From an uncultured Prevotellaceae bacterium (GTDB taxonomy: Bacteria; Bacteroidota; Bacteroidia; Bacteroidales; Muribaculaceae): a stretch of DNA of 64,000 nt. Where the stretch lies: assembly GCA_900317835.1 (NCBI GenBank), contig ONIL01000014.1:83681-147680 (forward strand), written 5' to 3'. A model generated the notes under the pieces. The model was not told where the DNA came from. It did no database searches and saw nothing but the letters and a program-made list of their open reading frames with translations. A program made the translations under genes and the position numbers. Of this stretch, positions 45,994-55,681 are shown in pieces; the first letter of the stretch is position 1; the number at the start of each line of letters is the position of its first letter.

Positions 45994-48900
45994 AACTCAA
46001 TTGCAGTTTTTGTTACATTCATGCCAGTGATTTCTAGGATAGGTTGACAGCCGCGGCTATCCTCAACCTTCCACTCAACATCAATGGCACGGCTTTCTCC
46101 TGGCATGAGGTGGAAATAGTTGTCGCTGTAGATGACGGGCAGTATCTGCTCGCCATCATCACCCTTGAGGTTCAGTCTTATCATGGTAGCAGGCACGTTA
46201 CCTGTATTGGTTAGGGTGACTTGGTTGCCAGATGATGCAATCGCTGTGACTTGAGTGCGGCGCATGTCGTGAAGTGAGGTGCGGTCATTGTCAATCGTGG
46301 AGTTCACGTAGTCGTTCCTTGAGCGCACATTACCCTTGTCGTCAATCAATGTCAGGCGCAGGAAATAAGCTCCTGCAATCTCTTCAGGTACTTCAACCAG
46401 CATCATGTCAAGCGTCATGTCCTCATCACAAACGTAACTTTGAGTCTGTTCCCACATTGTCTTGCCATTCAAGTCAAAGATTGATGCTTTAACGGTGCCT
46501 TGTTGATGACCAGCGGAGTAGTTAACCACCTCGACATGGTTGTTCACAGGATTCCATTGCGCGTGCAGCGGTTCGCAGGCATGTTTCACGCCAAAGTAGG
46601 CCGCTGTGGGTTCAAAATAGTAGTCGTAGGTCTGCCACACCATCGACGGCCAGCAGGGATGACTCATCCAGATGAGCAGTCCCATGCGGTCCTTGCTACC
46701 GCTCTCGTACATAGCCCGGTAGCCCTCATAGTTAATCCATTGTGCCCATTCGCAGAATTCTTGAGCCGATGTCGGGTCGCCGAAGTTGTCAGCAATCAGC
46801 TGATTGAACGAGGCTCCGCGCTGTGCACCTTCCATCGTATAGTCATGGCGGCCCCAATAGATGTTTTGCGGCCACAGGTGGTCGGCATCGAGCGTGCGGC
46901 TCAAACCCTCAATGGTCATCACGTTGGGCATGCCGCGCTCGGTGTGCAGTTTGCCTGTCTGTTTCTCGAAATATTCCCTGGCGCTTATCGCCCAATAGGG
47001 CCCGTGACCACTCACGCCATCGTCTGCTGAACTGGAAATATAGTCCAGTCCGGGATGCAACGTGGCCACTGTGCTGCGTAACCCGTCATCAATCGTCTTG
47101 GGCGGGTAGCCCTCGTTGCGACCGCAGTAGATGCCGATGCAAGGGTGATTGCGGATTTTCAGCACAAAATCCTTGGCATTATCCATGAACATCACCTCAT
47201 CATCAGGGTCGGGACCGTCGGCGGGGTTGGCCAGCCAAAAGTCCTGCCATACCATGATGCCATAGCGGTCACATGCCTCAAAGAATTCCTTGTCGCCAGT
47301 CATGCCCACCCAGTTGCGAATCATGTTATAGTTCATCTCCTTGTGGTAGCGCACGGCAGCGTCAAATTCCCTGCCCCGATAGTTCAGGTTGTTCTCGCTA
47401 AACGCCCAGTTGCCGCCTAGGGGAATGAACCGTCGGTGGTTGATATAGATTTTTAACTTAGTGTCTTTGTCCACGGTTTTCATTTCGCGGATGCCCGCCT
47501 TGTAATTGACGATATCGCTTTCCACGCCATCAACCGTAAACGAGAAACTGGCATCGTAGAGGTACGGCTCGCCATAACCATTAGGCCACCACAGCCGCAT
47601 CCGTTGATTTTTGAGTTGCGGGAACTCGTTAGGGTTGAATGATTCCTCAATCTCTTGTCCAGCGGCAAGGGTGACTAGCTTCTCGAAGCAGATGTCCCCA
47701 ATATGGCCATGCAGCGTACCCGATACAGGTCGGTCACTATGGTTGGTGAGCATCACGGCAGGCGTCATCGTGGCAAGGGTGTCGCTTTCTCCAAGCTTGG
47801 TGGTCACAACAGGATCGCTAACGGTCACTTCACTCGATGAAGTTAGGTAAACATCGTCCCAAATGCCGATGTCGCGACCGCGAATGGTCGAAATCCAGTC
47901 CCAACCGATGGTGGCGTGGAATGTGGGATTGTCGGCCCCGAGGATGCCGCCGTTGAAGTCGGTATTCTTTTCGGTCTTGACTTTCACACCGCCAGGATTG
48001 GCGTTGGCAATGATGAGCACTTTCAACTCGTTGCCAACGGGTTTGAGATAAGGCGTGATGTCAAATTTTCCACGCTTGAAGGCGCCCTCGATGCGTCCCA
48101 AATTAGTACCATTGAGTGTTACCTCGGCTTTCCAGTTGATGCCGTCAAAGTTGAGGTAAACGCGCTTGCCCTGCATCTCCTGTGGCAAATCAAATGAGCG
48201 CCTATAGATAAAGTCTCCGTTAAAGAACGATTCCGAAGCCAGCATCAGGTTATCATCAAAATTCATATCGGGCAACGCCCTGGCATTAACGTAACTCGAC
48301 AATACAGTCGCGGGAACGGTGGCAGGCAATCCTTCTTCATAAAATCCATTGTGGACAACATATTGAGAGCCGTTCATTGAGCCTGCATGAGATGCTCGTT
48401 GCAACCGCCAGTCCCCGCCATTCAGCAACCACTTGTTGCCATCCCAGCCTCCAGCCTCATGTGGAACGGCCATCGTGCCACCCTTGCCCATGATGATGAT
48501 TTCCTTGAGGCAGAACGGTTGCTTGTTGGGATTGGGCTCAATCATGTTGATGCGGACATATCGTCCTGTTACATTATCGAGTGGGATCAGTTCGTTTTTC
48601 TTTGAAAGTGTAGCGATAGTTTTCCAATTCTGATTGTCATCGCTGATCTGGATATTGCCGCTTGACGGTTCGTTGATCCAGGGCAAACCAATGCCGTTTA
48701 TGGTGGTTTGAGCACCTAAATCAACAGTGACCCATTCATCCCTATTGCCCAGGCTGCGCCAGGCGCTGACGAACTGCTCTGCCGGCAGAATGCCCGTAGC
48801 GCGGCGACCATCCTTACGCAACTTCAATTCTGTGATGGTCCAGTGTGCAGCGCTGGGGGTGACCATTTCAAGTTTCATGTGTGAAAACGCCTTACCTTTC

Positions 48901-49532
48901 TTGATGTGGAAGGTGTGGTCGATGTTGCGGGTCGGCAACAGGTCATCGCCCGAATTCTTGTTGGGGTCACTGTGGACGCGCGAGTTTGATGCTTTGCCAG
49001 GCAGGTCTTTGCCCAACCATTCATCAGCCACTTTCCACTTCTTGCCGTCGGTGGACGTGAGCAATCGCAGTTTGAAGCCTTGTGGTGCCTCCTCTCGGTA
49101 GGCCATGCTGCACACCATTTCCACCTCATCGATATCGATGCTCATACCTTCCCAGTCATATTGCAGCCAAGTGTCGCCACCCATCACGATGTTGCTAGTC
49201 CACTCGTTGCCGTCGATGCAAGCCTCGCGCTTGTGGGGTGGCAGCGGTCCCTCGGGGGTGGTGACGTTGAGCCAAGCGGGAACTTGGTCGTCGATGATGC
49301 CGTCGGTCAACAGCTGCGACGTGAGGTTAAAGTCCCATGATGATGACTGATACACGGTGTGATATTTGGACATGTATTCCAGATTACTGCGGCCTTCACC
49401 ATCTTCGATGCTTGGTCCGTAATACTCGCTGGGATTTCCTGGATATTGCCCGATGGGGCGGTTCATCTCCTGCGCTGTAGCACCCAGCGCCAATACTGCC
49501 ACTAATATAAAAATGAGTCGATTCTGTTTCAT
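45990..49532 (-). CDS. Glycoside hydrolase family 2 enzyme with discoidin (F5/8 C) domains, beta-mannosidase/exo-glucosaminidase-like
   Basis: 1180 residues, exported (signal peptide ending LGATAQ). Two discoidin-type carbohydrate-binding segments precede the enzyme: residues about 60-230 (WLQYDWEGMSIDIDEVEMVC) and about 250-345 (VTVDLGAQTTINGIGLPWI, RYVRINMIEPNPN). Then GH2 sugar-binding (FIYRRSFDLPQEMQGKRVYL), immunoglobulin-like and TIM-barrel domains. The acid/base Glu is E807 in CGRNEGYPP. The overall pattern is nearest to beta-mannosidase or exo-beta-glucosaminidase types; the substrate is not certain. TTG 49544 is rejected because the promoter's predicted start coincides with it. Operon with GH3; no SusC/SusD pair nearby. 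Confidence 0.88.
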   Translation of the reverse strand: MKQNRLIFILVAVLALGATAQEMNRPIGQYPGNPSEYYGPSIEDGEGRSNLEYMSKYHTVYQSSSWDFNLTSQLLTDGIIDDQVPAWLNVTTPEGPLPPHKREACIDGNEWTSNIVMGGDTWLQYDWEGMSIDIDEVEMVCSMAYREEAPQGFKLRLLTSTDGKKWKVADEWLGKDLPGKASNSRVHSDPNKNSGDDLLPTRNIDHTFHIKKGKAFSHMKLEMVTPSAAHWTITELKLRKDGRRATGILPAEQFVSAWRSLGNRDEWVTVDLGAQTTINGIGLPWINEPSSGNIQISDDNQNWKTIATLSKKNELIPLDNVTGRYVRINMIEPNPNKQPFCLKEIIIMGKGGTMAVPHEAGGWDGNKWLLNGGDWRLQRASHAGSMNGSQYVVHNGFYEEGLPATVPATVLSSYVNARALPDMNFDDNLMLASESFFNGDFIYRRSFDLPQEMQGKRVYLNFDGINWKAEVTLNGTNLGRIEGAFKRGKFDITPYLKPVGNELKVLIIANANPGGVKVKTEKNTDFNGGILGADNPTFHATIGWDWISTIRGRDIGIWDDVYLTSSSEVTVSDPVVTTKLGESDTLATMTPAVMLTNHSDRPVSGTLHGHIGDICFEKLVTLAAGQEIEESFNPNEFPQLKNQRMRLWWPNGYGEPYLYDASFSFTVDGVESDIVNYKAGIREMKTVDKDTKLKIYINHRRFIPLGGNWAFSENNLNYRGREFDAAVRYHKEMNYNMIRNWVGMTGDKEFFEACDRYGIMVWQDFWLANPADGPDPDDEVMFMDNAKDFVLKIRNHPCIGIYCGRNEGYPPKTIDDGLRSTVATLHPGLDYISSSADDGVSGHGPYWAISAREYFEKQTGKLHTERGMPNVMTIEGLSRTLDADHLWPQNIYWGRHDYTMEGAQRGASFNQLIADNFGDPTSAQEFCEWAQWINYEGYRAMYESGSKDRMGLLIWMSHPCWPSMVWQTYDYYFEPTAAYFGVKHACEPLHAQWNPVNNHVEVVNYSAGHQQGTVKASIFDLNGKTMWEQTQSYVCDEDMTLDMMLVEVPEEIAGAYFLRLTLIDDKGNVRSRNDYVNSTIDNDRTSLHDMRRTQVTAIASSGNQVTLTNTGNVPATMIRLNLKGDDGEQILPVIYSDNYFHLMPGESRAIDVEWKVEDSRGCQPILEITGMNVTKTAIEL

Positions 49533-49552
49533 AATTTCTTGCAATTAAGTCG

Positions 49553-49583
49553 CAAATATACTCAATAAAGGGCAAATTTCAAA
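49553..49583 (-). promoter_or_regulatory. Canonical promoter of the GH2-GH3 operon
   Basis: Minus-strand TTTG (49580-49583), 19-nt spacer, TATATTTG (49553-49560): exact consensus; ATG 49532 gives a short leader. Confidence 0.75.
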
Positions 49584-49645
49584 CTATTTCCCCCCAGTTT
49601 CAAGAAAAAGCAGTACCTTTAGGGTCAAATTTCAAATCATTTGAT

Positions 49646-51058
49646 ATGACGCTTGACCTCAACGCTCTCAATACTGTAATCACCCAGATTAACGATGCCC
49701 TGTGGGCCTATTTGCTGATAGGTGCATTGATTTTGTGCGGATTGTATTTCACGATTCGAACGCGTTTCGTGCAATTTACCATGATTGGTGACATGTTCCG
49801 CCAACTCGTGGATTCGTCCTCCAAGAGTGGCAAAAAGCACATTTCATCGTTCCAAGCCTTTGCCGTTTCGATGGCCACACGTGTGGGTACGGGCAACCTG
49901 GCGGGCGTGGCGACAGCCATTGCCGTGGGTGGCCCTGGAGCCATCTTTTGGATGTGGTTGATAGCTCTATTCGGCTCAGCGACGGCCTTTGTCGAGGCAA
50001 CGCTTGCCCAGTTGTTTAAGCGCCCTTCAAGTGATTCGTTCATTGGTGGTCCCGCCTATTATATCAGGCATGGAATGCACAGCAAGTGGATGGCGGGATT
50101 GTTTGCGGTGCTGATTACGCTCACCTTCGGCCTCTCCTATAATTCCATCCAGAGCAATGCCATTTGTGGCGCATTGAACAAGGCCTTCGGCTTCGATCCG
50201 TTGGTGGTGGGTTGCATCATCACTGCGATTGCCTTGTTCATCGCCTTTGGTGGCATTCAGCGCATTGCCCGCGTGAGCAGTGTCATGGTGCCGATTATGG
50301 CCTTCGGCTATTTCATTCTGGCCCTGGTTGTCGTCATCATGAATATCGACATGATTCCTCATGTGCTGCGATTGATTGTCGAGAATGCTTTCGGCTTTGA
50401 ACAAGTGGCAGGTGGTGGTTTGGGAATGACCATCATGGTAGGTATCAAACGAGGCCTGTTTAGTAACGAGGCGGGCGAGGGTAGTGCTCCCAATGTGGCG
50501 GCAACTGCCGACGTAACGCATCCTGTCAAGCAGGGCCTTATTCAAGCCTTGGGAGTGTTTACCGACACGTTGCTCGTGTGCAGTTGTACTGCATTTGTGG
50601 TGCTCGTCAGTGGCCTCTATACTACTGAGGGTCTCGAGGGCATCCAGCTCACCCAGGCATCTCTTGAGACACAGGTGGGCAGTTGGGGAACAATATTTGT
50701 GGCCATTGCCCTTTTCCTGTTTGCCTTTAGCAGCATCATTGGTAACTACTATTATGGCGAGGCAAACATCCGCTACTTGACCCAAAAGAAGTGGGTGCTC
50801 ACGGTTTTCCGCATCCTGTCGGGCGGTGCCTTTGTATTCCTGGGCGCTGTAGCCAGTTTCGAGTTCGTATGGAACCTCGGTGACCTCTTCATGGCGCTCG
50901 TCACCCTGTGCAACCTCATCGCTCTGGCGTTTCTGAGCAAATATGCCTTCAAACTGCTGAATAACTATCGCGACCAAAAACGTCAAGGTATTAAAAATCC
51001 GGTTTTTCATCGCAGCGACCTCACCGAGATTGCCGATGACCTGGAAGCCTGGGAATAA
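49646..51058 (+). CDS. Alanine/glycine:cation symporter (AGCS family)
   Basis: 470 residues, about 11 membrane helices. Sodium- or proton-driven uptake of small neutral amino acids. Signature stretches: LLIGALILCGLYFTIRTRF, ISSFQAFAVSMATRVGTGNLAGVATAI (AGCS substrate region), GPGAIFWMW, ATAFVEATLAQLF, RGLFSNEAGEGSAPNVAA and YYYGEANIRYL. Length typical. A TACCTTTA -7-like box lies at 49614-49621, in the divergent region shared with the GH2 promoter. rsgA follows after 42 bp. Confidence 0.94.
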   Translation: MTLDLNALNTVITQINDALWAYLLIGALILCGLYFTIRTRFVQFTMIGDMFRQLVDSSSKSGKKHISSFQAFAVSMATRVGTGNLAGVATAIAVGGPGAIFWMWLIALFGSATAFVEATLAQLFKRPSSDSFIGGPAYYIRHGMHSKWMAGLFAVLITLTFGLSYNSIQSNAICGALNKAFGFDPLVVGCIITAIALFIAFGGIQRIARVSSVMVPIMAFGYFILALVVVIMNIDMIPHVLRLIVENAFGFEQVAGGGLGMTIMVGIKRGLFSNEAGEGSAPNVAATADVTHPVKQGLIQALGVFTDTLLVCSCTAFVVLVSGLYTTEGLEGIQLTQASLETQVGSWGTIFVAIALFLFAFSSIIGNYYYGEANIRYLTQKKWVLTVFRILSGGAFVFLGAVASFEFVWNLGDLFMALVTLCNLIALAFLSKYAFKLLNNYRDQKRQGIKNPVFHRSDLTEIADDLEAWE

Positions 51059-51070
51059 ATGTTAAGTATA

Positions 51071-51087
51071 TTGTGGCAATGCCACAA
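51071..51087. other. Perfect 17-nt palindrome upstream of rsgA
   Basis: TTGTGGCA-A-TGCCACAA, 8-bp arms around one base, 13 bp before the rsgA ATG. Either a compact operator or an mRNA hairpin at the symporter/rsgA junction. It lacks a T-tract. Confidence 0.5.
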
Positions 51088-51100
51088 TCAACAATAGACA

Positions 51101-52039
51101 ATGAAAGGACTAGTCATAAAAAATACCGGTAGTTGGGTCACCGTTCGTCTTGACGACGGCAGTGGCGTCGTCAACTGCAAGATGCGCGGTGTGTTGCGTC
51201 TCAAGGGAATGCGATGCACCAATCCTGTCGCTGTGGGTGACATCGTGCAAGTCGAGAGCAAGGGAGGCGACGCTCCCGTTGTGGGTGCCATCGAGCCACG
51301 TCGCAACTACATCATTCGTCGTTCCAGCAACCTTTCCAAGGAATTCCAGATCATCGCCGCCAATCTGGATCAGGCCGTGTTGGTCGTCACCTTGACCAAT
51401 CCTGTGACAAGCACCACGTTCATTGACCGTTTCCTTGCCACAGCCGAAGCCTATCAGGTGCCTGCAGTCCTGGCCTTCAACAAGGAGGATCTGGTGAATA
51501 CCGATGAGTTGCGGCAACAACTTGATGAGTTAAAAGCGATATATTCGGATGTCGGTTATCCTGTCATCACCATGTCGGCAACAACAGGAGATGGGGCCGA
51601 CAGTTTGCGGGATGTGCTTTCGGGAAAGATGTCCTTGCTTTCAGGCAACAGTGGCGTTGGCAAGTCATCAATCATCAACCTGCTCATTCCTGATGCTCAC
51701 GTCAGGGTGGGGGATGTGAGCCACACCCACCACAAGGGTATGCACACGACCACGTTCAGTGAACTGCTGGACTTACCAGGCGGTGGCGCCATCATCGACA
51801 CCCCGGGTGTCAAGGCCTTTGGCACCATCGACTTTGAACGTGCCGAGGTGGCTCACTATTTTCCAGAGATTTTCAACATTTCCAGTGAATGCCGATTCAA
51901 TAACTGCACACACACTCACGAGCCGGGATGCGCTGTGTGCGAAGCCGTTGAGCAAGGCCGGATTGCCATCTCGCGTTACACCAGCTACTTGAGTATCCTC
52001 GACGAGGATCCCAACAACAAATACCGCAAACCCTTTTAG
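51101..52039 (+). CDS. rsgA: Ribosome small-subunit-dependent GTPase A
   Basis: 312 residues. Late 30S maturation GTPase. N-terminal OB fold (GLVIKNTGSWVTVRL), circularly permuted GTPase domain with G4 AFNKEDL, G5-like SATTG, G1 LLSGNSGVGKSSIINLL (about residues 180-196) and G3 IDTPGVKAFG, then a zinc-binding Cys/His knuckle near the C-terminus (CRFNNCTHTHEPGCAVCEAV). Complete. Converges with the M16 protease gene. Confidence 0.96.
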   Translation: MKGLVIKNTGSWVTVRLDDGSGVVNCKMRGVLRLKGMRCTNPVAVGDIVQVESKGGDAPVVGAIEPRRNYIIRRSSNLSKEFQIIAANLDQAVLVVTLTNPVTSTTFIDRFLATAEAYQVPAVLAFNKEDLVNTDELRQQLDELKAIYSDVGYPVITMSATTGDGADSLRDVLSGKMSLLSGNSGVGKSSIINLLIPDAHVRVGDVSHTHHKGMHTTTFSELLDLPGGGAIIDTPGVKAFGTIDFERAEVAHYFPEIFNISSECRFNNCTHTHEPGCAVCEAVEQGRIAISRYTSYLSILDEDPNNKYRKPF

Positions 52040-52086
52040 CAATTAACAGTTAAATAGTGATTGATTTTGATAGGTCTTCTCGTGAT

Positions 52087-54885
52087 CTAATTCATGACGA
52101 TGCGTAGCCGCGTGTGGGGTCTCAGCGCCTCGATGTAGTTGTTCAGCAGGTCCAGTGTCAGTGTGGGGAAAATTCGGTCATAGCCGTTAATGACGTCAAC
52201 ACCTAGTGCTCGCATCTGCAAGGCCCTCAACCAAAAGCCGTTGGTCTGCAATGCGCTCTCATGCTCCTTATCGACACGTTCCTTCATCTTGTTAAATAAA
52301 TCCTCCGATACGCCATAGTCGAGTATGGCATTCACCGCGTAGTCGGCGTACACGAGCATGCTGTCCCTATCGGTAGTACTGGTCTCGAACTCATAGTTCA
52401 CCATCCATCGATTGTTATAGAAAGACAGATGGCCATCAGCCGCCACGTCATAGATTCCATGTTTCTCGTGTCTTAACAGGGTTAATAAAGCGGTGCCTAC
52501 CGACTCACCCACAAGGTCCATCATGAACTCGTCATCATAGCTGTACATCTTGTCACCCATAATGCTCACATAGATAGAGGTTTTGGGATTGCGCATCGGT
52601 ACCTCAAAAAAGTTATCCACCATACCTGTCGCCATGGCTGGACGGTAACTGTTGTAGGTCTCCCGCTTACCGTTGTCAGGCAACGAAGCAAGGTATTTCC
52701 GGATGAGAGGTCTAACCTCATCAACATCAAAGGCACCCACTATCGAGAATGAATAGTCTCCCGCATTTTCAACGCGCTGGCGGTACAATTCCAGCACACG
52801 TTCACTGTCAAGAAGATCCACCTCCTCGGGCTTGATGGTGCGATACATGGGATTGCCTTGATAGATAGTGCTGCCGATGGAATCGCTGTATATCCTTTTG
52901 GGATTGTACAAGGCCTGCGATAACTGGGAGCGCACGCGATGTTTGATACCTTGATAGGCTTCATCATCGATGCTCACGTCAGTGAAGTAGAGGTAGCACA
53001 GTTGCAGCAACGTCTCGAGATCGGCACTTTGGCACCCACCGCTCAATTGTTCGTTTGCGTCGTTGAGAATGAAAGACAAACCCAGTTGGCGCCCGCTCAT
53101 CATTCGGTTAAGTTCATTGATGGTGTGACCACCCAGGGCGCAGTTTTCGATGACCTGGTCCATCAAGCGCACGTTCACGTCAGCCGTGTCGCCGTATGCC
53201 CATTCTCCGCCCAGACTAAAGGCATTGAACAGCACCTCGTTGTTCTTGAAAGAAGTCGGCTTCAGTCTCACGGTAGCCCCGTTAATCAGGGTCATTGTGG
53301 TGATGCCTGTCGATTCATCGTAGGTCTCGTTGATGATGCCGCCCATGGCAGGCTCGTTCTCAATCAGTTGACCGTTGGAAGCCATGTCGATGTATGGCGA
53401 TTGTGGCGTGTTGATGATGCGGTTGAAGTGCGAAATCACATCACGGGAAGTGGGGTATTGGCTGGGCCCACCCATCGATTGAGGTCCTGAGATGAGCACG
53501 CTGACGTTGTCCTTGCCAATCACCTGCAGCAGGTAGTTATTGACTTCATCGAGTGTCACCCGTTGCACTTCGTCAATGAGCAATTGCGACTCGGCAATCA
53601 CACCTGGTATGTATCCACCATTGCAGTAATGGTCCATGTATTCCTCAGCGTACTCGCGGTTCTTGCGGTTGCTGGCCTCGGCGCGCAGGTCGGTATAAAC
53701 GGCCTTGGCATTGTTTTTGGCGCGCTCCAACTCAGTAGCGGTGAATCCATGCTGCATCACTCGTGCCGCATAGACGATGAGCGAGTCGAGCGCCTCGAGC
53801 GAACGGCCTTCCTTGACCATCGCCGCAAGTGTCAGGGCATCGCGTGTACGGGTCACAAGCATCCGACGGTCGTAGGCGGCTCCATAGTTAATCGGTGAAG
53901 CCTGGGTTCTTGCCATCTCATCGATTCGTTGGGTGAACATTTCCTGTACGAGGGTCGTGAGCACGTTATGCTGCAGGTAGGTAGGCGTGTTGCGCAGTTC
54001 CAAGGGAGTCTGCTCATGCTCAAACATGAGGTAAACCATCGTGTTTGAAGCCTCGGGGTCGGTGCTCAAGGCATAGGTGATGCCGTTGTGATTGTGTACT
54101 TGGCTCAGTTTGGGATCAGGGTCGGCATTGTCTCGCTTTTGAATTGACGAAAAGGTGCTTTTTACCATTTTCTCCATGCGCTTAGCGTCAAAGTCGCCCA
54201 CGATGACAATCGCTTGTCGCTGCGGGCAATACCAGCGGTGATAAAAGCTGATGAGTTGCCCTCGCGTGACGTTGCGCACAACACTCATGTCACCGATGGG
54301 TATGCGATAGGCATATCGGCTGCCCGACAGCAGGATGGGCAATGTGTTCTCATAGAGGCGCATCGTCTGATCGGCGTGCATGCGCCATTCCTCCTGGATG
54401 ACACTACGCTCCTCATCGATGGCACGATCGTCGAAGTTCAGTTCGGTGGACAGGTCCTTTAGCATCAGCAGCACTGTATCAAGCAGTTCAATCCGCTCGG
54501 TGGGAACGTTGGATATTTGGAACCGTGTGTCGTCAAATCCTGTTGAGGCATTGATGTCATTGCCGTAGGACACCCCATTGTTCTGCAGGATATCCACCAT
54601 TTTGATGCCAGGAAAATTGCGGGTGCCTTGGAAAGCGATGTGTTCGATGAAATGTGCCAGGCCGCGCTCATCATCTTCCTCGACCAGCGACCCAGTGTTC
54701 TGTAACAACCAGAACTCGGCACGCCCCTTGGGCTGCTCGTTGTGGCGTATGTAATAGGTCAAGCCATTCTCCAGCCGCCCAATCCTCAACTCTGGGTCAA
54801 CGGGCAACTGCTCTTCACCCTTGGCAACGGCCGTCAACACCACAAGGGCGATCATGGTCAATAAAACTAGTCGCTTCCTGCCCAT
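52087..54885 (-). CDS. M16 family (insulinase/pitrilysin-like) metalloprotease
   Basis: 932 residues, exported (signal peptide about 1-22, ending AVAKG). Two M16 halves. The first has the inverted zinc motif HFIEH (residues 78-82) with downstream Glu in the EERSVIQEEW region, and KYGNDI-like RNFPGIKMVDILQNNGV. The second half (from about residue 520) is inactive-type, with YSFSIVGAFDVDEVRPLIRKYLASLP. PqqL-like length. Starts 15 bp after the cyclo-ligase stop, so it shares that promoter. Degrades peptides in the periplasm or at the surface. Confidence 0.92.
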   Translation of the reverse strand: MGRKRLVLLTMIALVVLTAVAKGEEQLPVDPELRIGRLENGLTYYIRHNEQPKGRAEFWLLQNTGSLVEEDDERGLAHFIEHIAFQGTRNFPGIKMVDILQNNGVSYGNDINASTGFDDTRFQISNVPTERIELLDTVLLMLKDLSTELNFDDRAIDEERSVIQEEWRMHADQTMRLYENTLPILLSGSRYAYRIPIGDMSVVRNVTRGQLISFYHRWYCPQRQAIVIVGDFDAKRMEKMVKSTFSSIQKRDNADPDPKLSQVHNHNGITYALSTDPEASNTMVYLMFEHEQTPLELRNTPTYLQHNVLTTLVQEMFTQRIDEMARTQASPINYGAAYDRRMLVTRTRDALTLAAMVKEGRSLEALDSLIVYAARVMQHGFTATELERAKNNAKAVYTDLRAEASNRKNREYAEEYMDHYCNGGYIPGVIAESQLLIDEVQRVTLDEVNNYLLQVIGKDNVSVLISGPQSMGGPSQYPTSRDVISHFNRIINTPQSPYIDMASNGQLIENEPAMGGIINETYDESTGITTMTLINGATVRLKPTSFKNNEVLFNAFSLGGEWAYGDTADVNVRLMDQVIENCALGGHTINELNRMMSGRQLGLSFILNDANEQLSGGCQSADLETLLQLCYLYFTDVSIDDEAYQGIKHRVRSQLSQALYNPKRIYSDSIGSTIYQGNPMYRTIKPEEVDLLDSERVLELYRQRVENAGDYSFSIVGAFDVDEVRPLIRKYLASLPDNGKRETYNSYRPAMATGMVDNFFEVPMRNPKTSIYVSIMGDKMYSYDDEFMMDLVGESVGTALLTLLRHEKHGIYDVAADGHLSFYNNRWMVNYEFETSTTDRDSMLVYADYAVNAILDYGVSEDLFNKMKERVDKEHESALQTNGFWLRALQMRALGVDVINGYDRIFPTLTLDLLNNYIEALRPHTRLRIVMN

Positions 54886-54900
54886 CTGAACGATAAATAA

Positions 54901-55482
54901 CTATTTACTGAAAAACAGCTGTTTCATCTCTTCGTCACAGATGACGCAATCGCTCGTGACGACGCAGTCCAGCGGGCGGTCGTGAGCCTCAACGGGTACG
55001 ACCTCTACCATTTGGAAGTCGCACACAACGCCGATGGTGGGGCAAGTGGTGCCGCTCAGCAGCCTGTCATAGAACCCCTTGCCGCGTCCCAGCCGGTTGC
55101 GCTTGGCATCAAGTGCCACAGCAGGCACGATGATGAGTTCCAGGCATGAAGCATCCACCGCCTCGCCAACGGGCTCCCCGATGTGGAATTGGTTATTGTC
55201 GTCAAGGCTCTGGGAACCATGATAGGGAACGATCTCCAGGTCATCGCCCTTGACGCGTGGCAGATAGATGCTCTTGCCATCGGCAAGCCATTGGTTCACC
55301 GCCTCATGGGTTGGCAGTTCATCGGGCAGCGACCAATAGCACAAGATGTGTTGCACCTGCTTCCAAACGGGCATTGCCTTGATGGTATTAAACACCATGT
55401 CAGCTTCAACATGACGCACTGCGACAGGTGTCATGCCCTTCAGCTCCTTGATTTGCCTTCTTAATTCCTTTTTTGTCATCAT
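54901..55482 (-). CDS. 5-formyltetrahydrofolate cyclo-ligase
   Basis: 193 residues. Converts 5-formyl-THF to 5,10-methenyl-THF with ATP. Begins MMTKKELRRQIKELKG; contains LCYWSLPDELPTHEAV (substrate region), IYLPRVKGDDLEIVPY, LIIVPAVALDAKRNRLGRGKGFYDRLL (the ATP/Mg signature, given here in one run only in part: GRGKGFYDRLL), and DRPLDCVVTSD. The annotated upstream TTG-like extension (55524) is rejected: the -7 box at 55506-55513 lies within it. Heads a two-gene transcript with the M16 protease. Confidence 0.93.
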   Translation of the reverse strand: MMTKKELRRQIKELKGMTPVAVRHVEADMVFNTIKAMPVWKQVQHILCYWSLPDELPTHEAVNQWLADGKSIYLPRVKGDDLEIVPYHGSQSLDDNNQFHIGEPVGEAVDASCLELIIVPAVALDAKRNRLGRGKGFYDRLLSGTTCPTIGVVCDFQMVEVVPVEAHDRPLDCVVTSDCVICDEEMKQLFFSK

Positions 55483-55505
55483 ATTAAAATGTTGTAGTAT
55501 CGCTG

Positions 55506-55537
55506 CAAAGGTAATACTTTCCATTCACAACCACAAA
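55506..55537 (-). promoter_or_regulatory. Canonical promoter of the cyclo-ligase/M16 pair
   Basis: Minus-strand TTTG (55534-55537), 20-nt spacer, TACCTTTG (55506-55513). Confidence 0.78.
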
Positions 55538-55681
55538 AGCCCTGTCGAGTGCTTTTTCACAATAATTATCTTATTTTGCCAATTAATTGGTGTATATTTG
55601 CCGATGTAACCAAAATAATTGACCATAGAGTTACTATATTTACGAGTTATTATCAATGATTAACCATTAATTATTACAGCT

